Part shown: positions 18,052 to 26,826 of the stretch, piece by piece
How the letters are laid out: each line of letters begins with the position of its first letter
Numbering within the stretch: position 1 is the first letter of the stretch
Source of the DNA: Parcubacteria group bacterium GW2011_GWA2_48_9
Lineage (GTDB): Bacteria > Patescibacteriota > Patescibacteriia > UBA10025
Assembly: GCA_001003705.1 (NCBI GenBank)
Contig: LCPQ01000008.1
Location: forward strand, 1 to 33,179
DNA length: 33,179 bases
Reading direction: 5' to 3'
Program-made: the position numbers and the translations under genes
The notes under the pieces: model-generated
What the model saw: the letters and a program-made list of their open reading frames with translations, nothing else
Database searches by the model: none
What the model was told of the DNA's origin: nothing

Positions 18052-18267
18052 ATGCCGAGCATGACCATCCCTGAGTCCGCAAAGGGTGGGGACCAGTGTC
18101 CGGCGCCGGATTGCACGGGCGTGCTCCGTTATGCCAGTGGATGAGGTGGCTATTACCTGGAGTGCAGTCTGCACCCCCTCGACCATTTCCGTGGTGCAAC
18201 ACGGGCGGAAGTGGAGGCAAGCCAAAGCGCAACACCAGCCGCATGCGGATGCAAGAGTTCCTCGTAA
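18052..18267 (+). pseudogene. Small zinc-ribbon protein ORF interrupted by in-frame TGA at 18142-18144
   Basis: RBS GGGAAAGGAGGATCG then ATG; MPSMTIPESAKGGDQCPAPDCTGVLRYASG*GGYYLECSLHPLDHFRGATRAEVEASQSATPAACGCKSSS*; followed by a terminator. Confidence 0.6.
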
Positions 18268-18285
18268 CACGCAGTAGATCTGGTA

Positions 18286-18316
18286 CGCCCCGTGCATTCC
18301 TCGGGGCGTTTTTCCT
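18286..18316 (+). terminator. Rho-independent terminator
   Basis: CGCCCCG-TGCATTCCT-CGGGGCG-TTTTTCC. Confidence 0.88.
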
Positions 18317-18390
18317 ATTTTTGTGTCATACATAGGTTGTTTGTGACGCGATGAAACATTTATTCCACTTACGGTGTATTATTATTACCT

Positions 18391-18957
18391 ATGCACGACC
18401 CGGGGGACTTAAGCGATGAACAGCTTGTAGAAAAGGTACGGGACGAAAACCACGGGCTGTATCGCCACATTGTCGAACGGTATGAACAAAAACTTCGCAG
18501 GTACGCGATGACGTTTGTTCATGACACGGAAGTAGCCGATGACGTCCTGCAGAATGCGTTCATGAAAGCGTACATCAACCTCTGGGGGTTTAACACGAAG
18601 AAGAAATTTTCCAGCTGGATATACCGGATAGTCCACAATGAGGCTATTAATGAAATTAAAAAGCGAAAAAAAGAGCTGTATCTCGAAGACACGCCCGAAG
18701 CGGAGATGGTAGAAAGCACTGAAGACGGTGCAGATGTTACGACGGACGGAAATCGAACAAAAGAAATGCTCGAACAAAGCCTCGAACGGCTGCCGCTCAT
18801 GTACCGAGAACCGCTCGTACTCTACTATCTCGAAGAGCGCAGTTATCAGGAGATAGTAGACATTCTCCATATGCCGGTTGGTACCGTGGGCACAAGAATC
18901 CGCCGCGGGTTGGCGCTTTTAAAAAAAATCGTAGAAGATCATCATTCACCACTATGA
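18391..18957 (+). CDS. ECF-type RNA polymerase sigma factor 2
   Basis: 'EVADDVLQNAFMKAYINLWGFNTKKKFSSWIYRIVHNEAINEIKKRKK' and 'RSYQEIVDILHMPVGTVGTRIRRGLALLKK'. Confidence 0.95.
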   Translation: MHDPGDLSDEQLVEKVRDENHGLYRHIVERYEQKLRRYAMTFVHDTEVADDVLQNAFMKAYINLWGFNTKKKFSSWIYRIVHNEAINEIKKRKKELYLEDTPEAEMVESTEDGADVTTDGNRTKEMLEQSLERLPLMYREPLVLYYLEERSYQEIVDILHMPVGTVGTRIRRGLALLKKIVEDHHSPL

Positions 18958-19667
18958 ACGACAGACGGTCCCTCGCGGACAAGATTACGCAGTCAATAAA
19001 CGAGCATAAAGTAAAAATGCATCCGAAAGTATATTTCACGCTCGGATCTGGCATGCTGGGAATTGGACTCGCAGCTTCCATGCTCGCTGCGGCGTTTTTT
19101 TGCGGCGTGACGCTGTTCCGGCTGCGCATGCACCAACCTTTTGACTTTCTCGGTGCACCGAAAGGTTTCGAGGCGTTCATCGGCAACATGCCGTGGATTC
19201 CTATTATACTTGCTCTTGCCGGCATCATTGCTGGTACGTGGATCATGCGTAAGTATGATTTTAGCTATCGGCACGCGTTTATCGGGATCGCCGGGGGATT
19301 TGTTTCTTCCCTGTTGGTATTTGGCATCGTGATCGATGCGGTAGGTCTGCCTGAACGCGCAGGGGAGTCCACCCTCATGCGGCCATTTGTTGAGCAGAGA
19401 TTTTCGAACGATACGTGGTTGATTGGCGTGGCAAATGACGTCAGCGACGACAGGTTTAATCTCGCTGTGCCGCGTGGGGACGTCATCCATGTTTATTTTC
19501 GCAATAATACAGTTATCGAGCCGCCGATACCCCTCCAGGAGTTCGAATGGGTACGGGTCATAGGAGAGTGGAATGATGAAACTTTTGATGCGGATGTCCT
19601 ATTTCACGAACTTCCACCGCGCGGCGTCGGCCATATCATGCGATTCCAAATTCCTATCGAAAGATAA
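18954..19667 (+). CDS. Multi-TM protein, candidate anti-sigma/partner of ECF sigma 2
   Basis: ATGA overlap with the sigma gene; several TM segments followed by a C-terminal OB/beta-like region. Confidence 0.65.
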   Translation: MNDRRSLADKITQSINEHKVKMHPKVYFTLGSGMLGIGLAASMLAAAFFCGVTLFRLRMHQPFDFLGAPKGFEAFIGNMPWIPIILALAGIIAGTWIMRKYDFSYRHAFIGIAGGFVSSLLVFGIVIDAVGLPERAGESTLMRPFVEQRFSNDTWLIGVANDVSDDRFNLAVPRGDVIHVYFRNNTVIEPPIPLQEFEWVRVIGEWNDETFDADVLFHELPPRGVGHIMRFQIPIER

Positions 19668-19716
19668 TCTCCGCCTCCTTTGTAGTACTTGGTGGAAAGG
19701 AGGTGATACCTATCGA

Positions 19717-20250
19717 ATGAAGAACAAACTATTAGTTGCCCTTATCGCCGTCGTCGGCATCATCGGCGCGACAGCCCTCGTCTCGAATATAGTGTCAGCA
19801 CATGGCTTGGGTTTCGGAGCGAACCTCGATACTGAGGCCCAGCTACTCGGCATGACGGCCGATGAGCTCGGGACTGCTCTCGAAGAAAAGACCATGCCCG
19901 AAATTCTTGACCAACAGGGCGTGACACACGTCAAACTTGAAGCTTGGAGGAATGAGCAAGAGCTTGGACGGCAAGCACAGCTCCTCGATATGAGCGTCGA
20001 TGAGCTTAAAACTGAGCTCGAGGGCAAGACCTTCGCCCAATTGCTCGACGAAAAAGGAATCACGCATACCCAGCTGATGGAAAAGCGCCATAAATTCATG
20101 AAGGAGCGCATGATAGAACGTCTCCAGGAGGAAGCGGACGCCGGTACCATCACGCAAGATGAGATGCAGGAGCACCTTGACCGGATGGAACAGCATCAGG
20201 CAGAGGGCGGATTCCGCCTCGGACACGGCATGGGGCACGGACCATTCTAA
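19717..20250 (+). CDS. Secreted protein with tandem helical repeats and His/Gly-rich C-terminus
   Basis: RBS GGAAAGGAGGTG; signal peptide; two 'AQLLxMxxDELxxxLExKTxxxxLDxxGxTH' repeats; 'LGHGMGHGPF' tail. Confidence 0.75.
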   Translation: MKNKLLVALIAVVGIIGATALVSNIVSAHGLGFGANLDTEAQLLGMTADELGTALEEKTMPEILDQQGVTHVKLEAWRNEQELGRQAQLLDMSVDELKTELEGKTFAQLLDEKGITHTQLMEKRHKFMKERMIERLQEEADAGTITQDEMQEHLDRMEQHQAEGGFRLGHGMGHGPF

Positions 20251-20360
20251 GAAGTCATACCCCCCGAAGACTCCACGAAAGCCATGCAGATTCTAGACAT
20301 GCATCGGCTTTTTTGGTGTTGATGCGCAATAAGAAAATTTTCGCATGTAGTGTACTTGAG

Positions 20361-20394
20361 AAAAAGAAAAAGCCCGTCGCAGATGCGGCGGGCC
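20361..20394 (-). terminator. Terminator of PEGA lipoprotein gene
   Basis: Minus strand GGCCCGCCGCATCTGCGACGGGCTTTTTCTTTTT. Confidence 0.85.
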
Positions 20395-20427
20395 GTACTA
20401 TCATGGGGGAATGAGCGATTGTGACAC

Positions 20428-20787
20428 TCACGATGTCGGGTCGGACGACGTGGCCGGTGCTGTGTCGTCAGATTCGACAAGGGGCGATAAGGTGGCATGG
20501 AGTTTTGCCCACTCACCACAGTAGGTCATTGCCTCTATCCAGTCGGCATACCCGGACATCTCCAGATGTACGATGTGCCTTCCTTCGGACACGACGAATG
20601 TTGCCGGCGTTATCAGTCCGGTTGCATATCCGTCCAGAACGACATGCGCTCCTTCAGGTTCGGAAACCACGTACAATGTTCCTGACTCAGGAAGAATTGA
20701 GGTAGATCCCGAATCGTTGGGACTGTTTCCGCAACCGCTGAAGAACATACCAAGTCCGACGAGAGTGATGATGCGCGTAAATTGCAT
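20428..20787 (-). CDS. Single-PEGA-domain lipoprotein
   Basis: Lipobox 'FFSGC', 'GTLYVVSEPEGAHVVLDGYATGLITPATFVVSEGRHIVHLEMSGY'. Confidence 0.85.
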   Translation of the reverse strand: MQFTRIITLVGLGMFFSGCGNSPNDSGSTSILPESGTLYVVSEPEGAHVVLDGYATGLITPATFVVSEGRHIVHLEMSGYADWIEAMTYCGEWAKLHATLSPLVESDDTAPATSSDPTS

Positions 20788-20961
20788 GGAGCGACCCCTT
20801 TCGCTGATTTCGATGGGCTGTATTTGTATGTTTTCATACGGTAGCGGATAAACAGCTAGGAGTCAATGTCCACCGGGTCTTTGCTATGCCGCGCAGCCTG
20901 CAGTTGCTTTTCTTGCTGAAGGCACATAGACTAAATGCATTATTGGCTAATTCCGCCGACC

Positions 20962-22287
20962 ATGAGATTCCGTTTTAGTCTTCTTGTAGGTATTTCGTTG
21001 GCTATAGCATTGGCACTTGTTTACATACCGTCGACTTCGGCCGACCGGGATGATTGCGGAACAGGATATGAATTCCGGCCTTCGAGCGGCGTCGGCTGTG
21101 TTCAAATCAACTGCGGCACTATCAAAGATGCCCACTATTCGTATACCGAGCGCTGTATCTGCGGCTCGGCGGGCAGTGAATTTGAAAACCCCGCTGACCC
21201 GAACAAATCATGTAATTACCCGGCAGACTACGCGAGCTGTCCGGGGTGTCTCTTTGCATGCGTACATGCGGATGAGGACTGTCCTGATGCGCCAGGATTG
21301 GCAACAAACAAAAATACGAATTCAACCACTAATTCGTCATCAAACGCTAACACGAATAAGAATGTTAATACCGCCGCGAACACGAACCAGCCCACCAACA
21401 AAAATATTAATTCGAGCAACGCCAATGCTACTCCGCCCATAACCACCCAGGGTTCGATCAGCCCGACATGTGCCGACGAATGCCATAAATATTTGCGCGG
21501 CAAAAAGAACGCCGAAGTACTGTCTGCCGAGGGAGAATACCCCGATTGCAGCTGTCAGATCGACATTCGGGACAACGGCGGCAATGTGACTCAAACTGTG
21601 TCAGTAGACGGCTCTATTGAAACGACGTATACGTTTGATCCCTCATCGGGCGTGTTGATATCAAAGACAATATTCAACCGTAAAGACGAAATAGAGAAAA
21701 TACGCAAGCGGCTCGGATACCGCTACACGGAAAAAGAAATTGACGAACTCCTAGCGCCGGATAAAGTTGATCAGTGGTTTCAAGGCCAGATCAAGAATAT
21801 TAAAACCGAGACCGGCCTGCTGCACCCCCAATTCTGGTGGCAGCATGTCGTAGCGATGCTCGACCACGGGTCAAACGGCAACAGCGCTGATTTTGTCGAC
21901 GTCCACGAATTTGGCCGGTGCGGCGACTCGATGATGTGGCTGGAACGCAATCTCACCACTGATCTTAATTTAGGCGACGATGCAGACGAGCCGGGCCAGA
22001 AACACGAAGCTATGTTGTCGATTACCGGTGAAAAGTACGGCAACATGCTCAACCATACATCGTTGATGGTCAGGCCACCCGGCATTACGAACGCCGAGTG
22101 GGAAGACATAGTGAAGGAGTTGAAAAATCTCTCCGGAGGCGAGGAAAGCAACCCCGGCATGCTTCCAGGCAGCCTGTCGAATATCGATCCGCGGCTTTTA
22201 GATGCTAAGGTACTGGATCCCTATAAGAAACAGACCACCACTGTCAGGGAGTTTATCAAAGGATGGTCGTATATCCGTATTAGCTAG
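20962..22287 (+). CDS. Secreted Cys-rich protein with Asn/Thr-rich linker and C-terminal candidate Cys-His-Asp (papain/transglutaminase-like) domain
   Basis: Signal peptide 'MRFRFSLLVGISLAIALALVYIPSTSA'; N-terminal Cys clusters; 'TNKNTNSTTNSSSNANTNKNVN' linker; 'FGRCGDSMMWLERNL', 'NHTSLMV', 'VLDPYKK'. Confidence 0.65.
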   Translation: MRFRFSLLVGISLAIALALVYIPSTSADRDDCGTGYEFRPSSGVGCVQINCGTIKDAHYSYTERCICGSAGSEFENPADPNKSCNYPADYASCPGCLFACVHADEDCPDAPGLATNKNTNSTTNSSSNANTNKNVNTAANTNQPTNKNINSSNANATPPITTQGSISPTCADECHKYLRGKKNAEVLSAEGEYPDCSCQIDIRDNGGNVTQTVSVDGSIETTYTFDPSSGVLISKTIFNRKDEIEKIRKRLGYRYTEKEIDELLAPDKVDQWFQGQIKNIKTETGLLHPQFWWQHVVAMLDHGSNGNSADFVDVHEFGRCGDSMMWLERNLTTDLNLGDDADEPGQKHEAMLSITGEKYGNMLNHTSLMVRPPGITNAEWEDIVKELKNLSGGEESNPGMLPGSLSNIDPRLLDAKVLDPYKKQTTTVREFIKGWSYIRIS

Positions 22288-22295
22288 TCGGCCGT

Positions 22296-22787
22296 ATGAA
22301 GAAAAAAATTATCATTATTGCAGTCATGGTTTTACTGGTTGCTATACTCGGCGGCGGGTATCTCTTCTTACGCCATGTCCCGGCAGTTACCTACGCCGTC
22401 AATGAGATAGACAGCGAATCGCACTGGGGGTCTATCAGCGGCTGGTTAAGTTATCCGAGTGAAGTGATCCCGCCCATGGGCATATGCGCGGAAACGGTGG
22501 AGGGGGAAGATCTCTACTGTACCTATCAGATGATTCAAGATGAGGAGTTTCAATACGGGTACGGTTTCGAATTATCAGTGCCTCCAGATACCTATTATGT
22601 TTACGCACACCTGCTGACAGACGGCACTGAAAAGATCGGATACACTGATGAATACAAGGCCTACTACTCGAAGTTCGTGACGTGCGGGCTGGACATTAGT
22701 TGCACCTCGCACGCGCCCATCCCCGTCAAAGTCGGCCGCAACGAATACATCCAGGATATTTTGCCGGTTGATTGGTTCGATTTTTAA
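22296..22787 (+). CDS. Hypothetical membrane-anchored secreted protein
   Basis: N-terminal TM; directly follows the preceding gene. Confidence 0.6.
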   Translation: MKKKIIIIAVMVLLVAILGGGYLFLRHVPAVTYAVNEIDSESHWGSISGWLSYPSEVIPPMGICAETVEGEDLYCTYQMIQDEEFQYGYGFELSVPPDTYYVYAHLLTDGTEKIGYTDEYKAYYSKFVTCGLDISCTSHAPIPVKVGRNEYIQDILPVDWFDF

Positions 22788-22808
22788 ATACGAATGTACG
22801 AATTTTTG

Positions 22809-22886
22809 TACGAATATACGAATCAGAGATATCAAGAACAACTAACTAAATTGAACACCGACAATCAGTTTATTCGTATATTCGTA
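22809..22886. repeat. Perfect 15-bp inverted repeat, 48-nt loop
   Basis: TACGAATATACGAAT (22809-22823) / ATTCGTATATTCGTA (22872-22886). Confidence 0.9.
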
Positions 22887-22966
22887 GCGATTTGTAATTC
22901 GTAATAATTAAGAAAAAGGCCCGCCGCGAAGTGCGAGGGGCCGTTTGATGTTCGAGGAAAGAGCTG

Positions 22967-24805
22967 TTAGTAGGTGACACTCACCGTACCGGGACCGAGC
23001 GATTGGCCGGGTATGATCCGGTAATCCTGGCCGGTAAGTGTGACGATGTGTACGCCATCATCCATGCGTACGGCGAGCGCCGAGTTGTCCGGTGTCCACG
23101 CGTATCCCCAGATGAATAGTGACTGTACAAGCTGGCTATGTGTCCATGTACCAACTATTCCGGTCCGTAACGAACGCATATTTCTTCTGTATGCGAAGCG
23201 CTGGCGGTCGGGAGAAATCTGCAGGTAGGTGACGGTGTCGTTGATGACTTGCGCGATCGTCACGGCAGTGTCGGAGGCATAGGTCACCGGGGCGGTAAAA
23301 ACGCCCTTACCATATCGCCTAAACACTACCTCCACCTCATTGATCCAGGCGAGCTGAAGGTGTTCATCATACTCACTGCCGAATACTCGACTGACGATTT
23401 TCCGCTGGGTGCCGTCCGGACGCATCAATGCGAGATACGGATTGTATCCCCACGTGTGGTGGATATACGCGACTACTGAGTCACCGAGCGAGAAGACCGG
23501 ATTGTGCTGGTAAGTTCCTCCGGAGCTCTGAAAGAGCCTGGTGAATGTAGATGTGAGGTTATCGAATCGGTACACGCCGTTGTAGTAGTATCCGTGGATC
23601 TGATACCTTCCGTCATGGGACCAGGAGAAGTCGATGCCTCGTCCACCATCGGTCGCCGGAGAATTGGCGATGAACTGTCCATTCCGGTCGAGGACGGTGA
23701 CGCCCGTTCTCGAGAGGTATGTCAGGCGCTGGCCGTCAGGCGACCACAGCAATCCGTATTGGTCGGCACGAAAGTCGCTTGCGACTTTCTTTGGTGTCCC
23801 ACCCTCGCTTCCGATGATGAAGATAGAATCCCGAATCGTGTAGGCGATGAGCAGGTTAAATGCATGTGACAGCGTGGCTGATACTGTGCCGATTTCTCCG
23901 GGCAGGACGCGGATCGTGTGTTCTGACGGGTAATAGCCAGCCAAATTCAACAGGATCGTATGCGTCCCAGAGTCGGGAAGCGGAACAGTCGCTGGAGTAA
24001 CGTATGACGTGAGTGTGCCGTTGACCGAAATACTCGCACCCGACGGATCTGATGATACAGCTACCGAACTCGATAAAAGTGTTAAACTCGCATTGACCAC
24101 GGTAGCCGGCCCCGATGAAACCAGTATCGAGTCTGACCACACGACGTAGTACATGCGTTTCAATTCCACGAAGCGCATGCCAGTAGGAACATTTGAGATC
24201 GTGCTCGGCGTTGCCTTCAGGGTATTTGCTCCGTCGATCCAGATCGACGCGCCCGAGGGCGTTGAGTTTACACTCACGCTGCCGGTGAGCCGGATAAGAT
24301 TCGCTTCGATAACACGGGCAATGTCATTCTGCGCCCACTGGGTTGTCGTCCAGTCGACGTAGCCGGTTTTTTTCAGCAATACTGTGTGTTGGCCTTGGGG
24401 GAGGTTAGGTATCGTTGCCGGAGTCACGAGACCTGTCGAATCACCATCCAGGAAAATGTTCGCTCCCGACGGGGTCGAAGCGATGTAGAATGATCCGGGG
24501 ATCGAGAGAACGAGTGCTGCGTGATACGGCAGGGTCTTCGACACTTCGATGGTGACGCTGTCCCTGTAGGTGACATATCCCGATGCTGAGAGCTGGAGCT
24601 CGTACGTTCCCGCAGTCAGTTCGAGCGTGTCGGGTGTGGTGGATCCCGCCTTTGCTCCGTTGAGATAAATGTTGAGTCCCGAAGGCTCCGAGGTGATTGC
24701 AAGGGATCCGGTGGTCGGATCCGGCTTGTTCGGCTTCTTCGTACACCCGGTAACTGCGAATACGATGCCTAAAACGATGGTCATGATGATCCGTGTGAGG
24801 CGCAT
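22967..24805 (-). CDS. Lipoprotein with four PEGA domains and a TolB/WD40-like beta-propeller
   Basis: Lipobox 'VTGC'; four repeats of 'xxxSxPSGxxIxxxGxxxxxxTPxT...'; propeller-like 'SPDGQRLTYLSR', 'SHDGRYQIHGYY', 'TPDNSALAVRMDDG'. Confidence 0.88.
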   Translation of the reverse strand: MRLTRIIMTIVLGIVFAVTGCTKKPNKPDPTTGSLAITSEPSGLNIYLNGAKAGSTTPDTLELTAGTYELQLSASGYVTYRDSVTIEVSKTLPYHAALVLSIPGSFYIASTPSGANIFLDGDSTGLVTPATIPNLPQGQHTVLLKKTGYVDWTTTQWAQNDIARVIEANLIRLTGSVSVNSTPSGASIWIDGANTLKATPSTISNVPTGMRFVELKRMYYVVWSDSILVSSGPATVVNASLTLLSSSVAVSSDPSGASISVNGTLTSYVTPATVPLPDSGTHTILLNLAGYYPSEHTIRVLPGEIGTVSATLSHAFNLLIAYTIRDSIFIIGSEGGTPKKVASDFRADQYGLLWSPDGQRLTYLSRTGVTVLDRNGQFIANSPATDGGRGIDFSWSHDGRYQIHGYYYNGVYRFDNLTSTFTRLFQSSGGTYQHNPVFSLGDSVVAYIHHTWGYNPYLALMRPDGTQRKIVSRVFGSEYDEHLQLAWINEVEVVFRRYGKGVFTAPVTYASDTAVTIAQVINDTVTYLQISPDRQRFAYRRNMRSLRTGIVGTWTHSQLVQSLFIWGYAWTPDNSALAVRMDDGVHIVTLTGQDYRIIPGQSLGPGTVSVTY

Positions 24806-24961
24806 ACAACGACTCCTTTCGTGAGATTTCGATGGACGGTTTTACGTCTTGTGTTTTCAAATTACCTTACCGCAGGGGGAGGGCGGCGTCAAATGTGTGA
24901 ATACAGTACGATGCTTGGTTGATTTTGTGCTCAAGAAAGGATAAAATTCTTATATAGAAGT

Positions 24962-25558
24962 ATGCAAATACCAAAGAGAAAACAACTCATGTATCTCGGT
25001 ATCACTTTAGCAATCATAGTTATTGGGTACATACTTTTTGGACAAAAATCTTCCAGTTCACAATTACTAAATAATCAACAGAATGCCATGCAAAAAGAAT
25101 ACGACTTCCCCGGAGTATTACCCGCCGAGAGGATTCAGGGTAAGAGGGTGACTATTCAGACCAATAAAGGCACCATAGAGATCGAACTCTATCCAGATGA
25201 TGCACCCAAGACGGTGAGCAACTTCGTGTACCTCGCCGAAGAGGAATTCTACGACGGCCTCACGTTTCATCGCGTTGTTCCCGGTTTCGTCATCCAGGGT
25301 GGTGACCCGAAAGGAACAGGCGTTGGGGGGCCGGGGTACCAATTCGAAGACGAACGGGTCACGAAAAATTACGACCAAGGCATTATCGCTATGGCGAACG
25401 CCGGTCCGGATACGAACGGCTCGCAGTTTTTCATCATGCTGGAGGACAACCCGTCCTTACCAAAGAGCTATACTATTTTCGGCAAAGTGACGCAGGGGAT
25501 GGATGTGGTGAAGAAAATTGTTGTAGGTGATAGGATGGAGAAGGTGGGGATTCACTAA
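24962..25558 (+). CDS. Membrane-anchored peptidyl-prolyl cis-trans isomerase (cyclophilin)
   Basis: 'FYDGLTFHRVVPGFVIQGGDPKGTGVGGPGY', 'GSQFFIML'. Confidence 0.96.
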   Translation: MQIPKRKQLMYLGITLAIIVIGYILFGQKSSSSQLLNNQQNAMQKEYDFPGVLPAERIQGKRVTIQTNKGTIEIELYPDDAPKTVSNFVYLAEEEFYDGLTFHRVVPGFVIQGGDPKGTGVGGPGYQFEDERVTKNYDQGIIAMANAGPDTNGSQFFIMLEDNPSLPKSYTIFGKVTQGMDVVKKIVVGDRMEKVGIH

Positions 25559-25587
25559 TGTATCTTGTTTAGAGGAGCACTGTTACT

Positions 25588-26667
25588 ATGACCTATAACA
25601 CTGGAGAAAAACGGGCATTCTTCTACATCATCGCTGCGGTTGTGGCGTACCTGTCATTCCTGGTACTGCGTCCTTACTTTTCAGCTATCGTGCTCGCACT
25701 GCTCACTGTCGTGATCTGCAAACCGGTGTATGGTTTTTTCACGCGGTTCTCTTTTAAAAAAGAAAAACTCGCCGTGACCATGTCCGTCGTGTTTGTCTTT
25801 CTGGTAGTCTTCATCCCGATCGTCATCGTGGGCGGTTTGACCGTTAACCAGATCGGCCAGTTCAAAGACGATTTGGCGCTTACGGACAGTAATACCACTC
25901 TCGAACGTGTGGTTGATCGGGTGAACGATATCTCAGCATCGTTACCCGGTGATCGTGCACCTCTCACCGTTGCCGGCGCACACGATAAGATTAGTGAATG
26001 GGCGCAGGCTGTTGGATCGTTTTTCCTCGAACGCCTGCCGAGCATCGGGACCGGAGCATTCCAGACCGTGACTTGGATCATCATGTTCCTGATTTTGTTG
26101 TATACCTTATTCCCGATCCAGCACAAACTGTTTGCATTTTTCCAGGACGCCAGCCCGCTCAATGACCGCATGGACGTGATTTATGCCACGCGGGTGGTGG
26201 AGATGTCCACCTCCATGATCAAGGGCACGTTGCTTGTGGCGTTAGTGCAGGGCGCTGTCTCAGGCATTTTCCTCGCTATTGCCGGAGTGCCGTACGTACT
26301 CTTTTGGACGATGCTCATGATTTTTCTCGGAGTCATTCCGATGGTCGGCTACGGCTTCGTATTGATCCCAATTGCGGTAGTACTGCTGGTTACCGGAGAT
26401 ATTTGGCAGGGGATTATGCTTATAGTGGCGAGCGTGGCCATTATTGGAAATATCGATAACTATCTGCGTCCGAAGCTGGTGTCAAAAAAGGCGGAGCTTC
26501 ACCCGGCGCTTGTGATTCTCGGCGTTATCGGCGGACTTCAGGTATTCGGGGTGCTCGGCTTTATCTACGGTCCGGTGATCATGATCCTTTTCGTCACGAC
26601 CTTCGAGATGTACCAGAAGTACTTCCGTACGTCGGGAGGGGGTAAAGGCGATTTTTTTGTGAATTGA
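25588..26667 (+). CDS. AI-2E/PerM-family transporter
   Basis: 8-TM layout, 'GIFLAIAGVPYVLFWTMLMIFLGVIPMVG', 'NIDNYLRPKLVSKKAELHPALVILGVIGGLQVFGVLGFIYGPV'. Confidence 0.93.
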   Translation: MTYNTGEKRAFFYIIAAVVAYLSFLVLRPYFSAIVLALLTVVICKPVYGFFTRFSFKKEKLAVTMSVVFVFLVVFIPIVIVGGLTVNQIGQFKDDLALTDSNTTLERVVDRVNDISASLPGDRAPLTVAGAHDKISEWAQAVGSFFLERLPSIGTGAFQTVTWIIMFLILLYTLFPIQHKLFAFFQDASPLNDRMDVIYATRVVEMSTSMIKGTLLVALVQGAVSGIFLAIAGVPYVLFWTMLMIFLGVIPMVGYGFVLIPIAVVLLVTGDIWQGIMLIVASVAIIGNIDNYLRPKLVSKKAELHPALVILGVIGGLQVFGVLGFIYGPVIMILFVTTFEMYQKYFRTSGGGKGDFFVN

Positions 26668-26826
26668 TTTTGCGTAAAAAAATAATATATACCGCACCCT
26701 TATTCGCCAGCACACCGTGTTGAACAGTGTTTTTATGCGTCAGCCCTCCCTTCATGCGAGTGTTTGCCATCTTTCTCTATGTATGCGAAAATGGTGAGGC
26801 TGTAAAAAATAACCTCAATCATACAT

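Noticed and set aside
18142-18144. In-frame TGA read as Gly/Trp through an alternative genetic code
   Set aside because: Several well-supported genes here end in TGA (RidA at 29593, 10856, the MutY-like gene at 9490, both ECF sigma genes), so TGA is a normal stop; mutation or readthrough is more likely.
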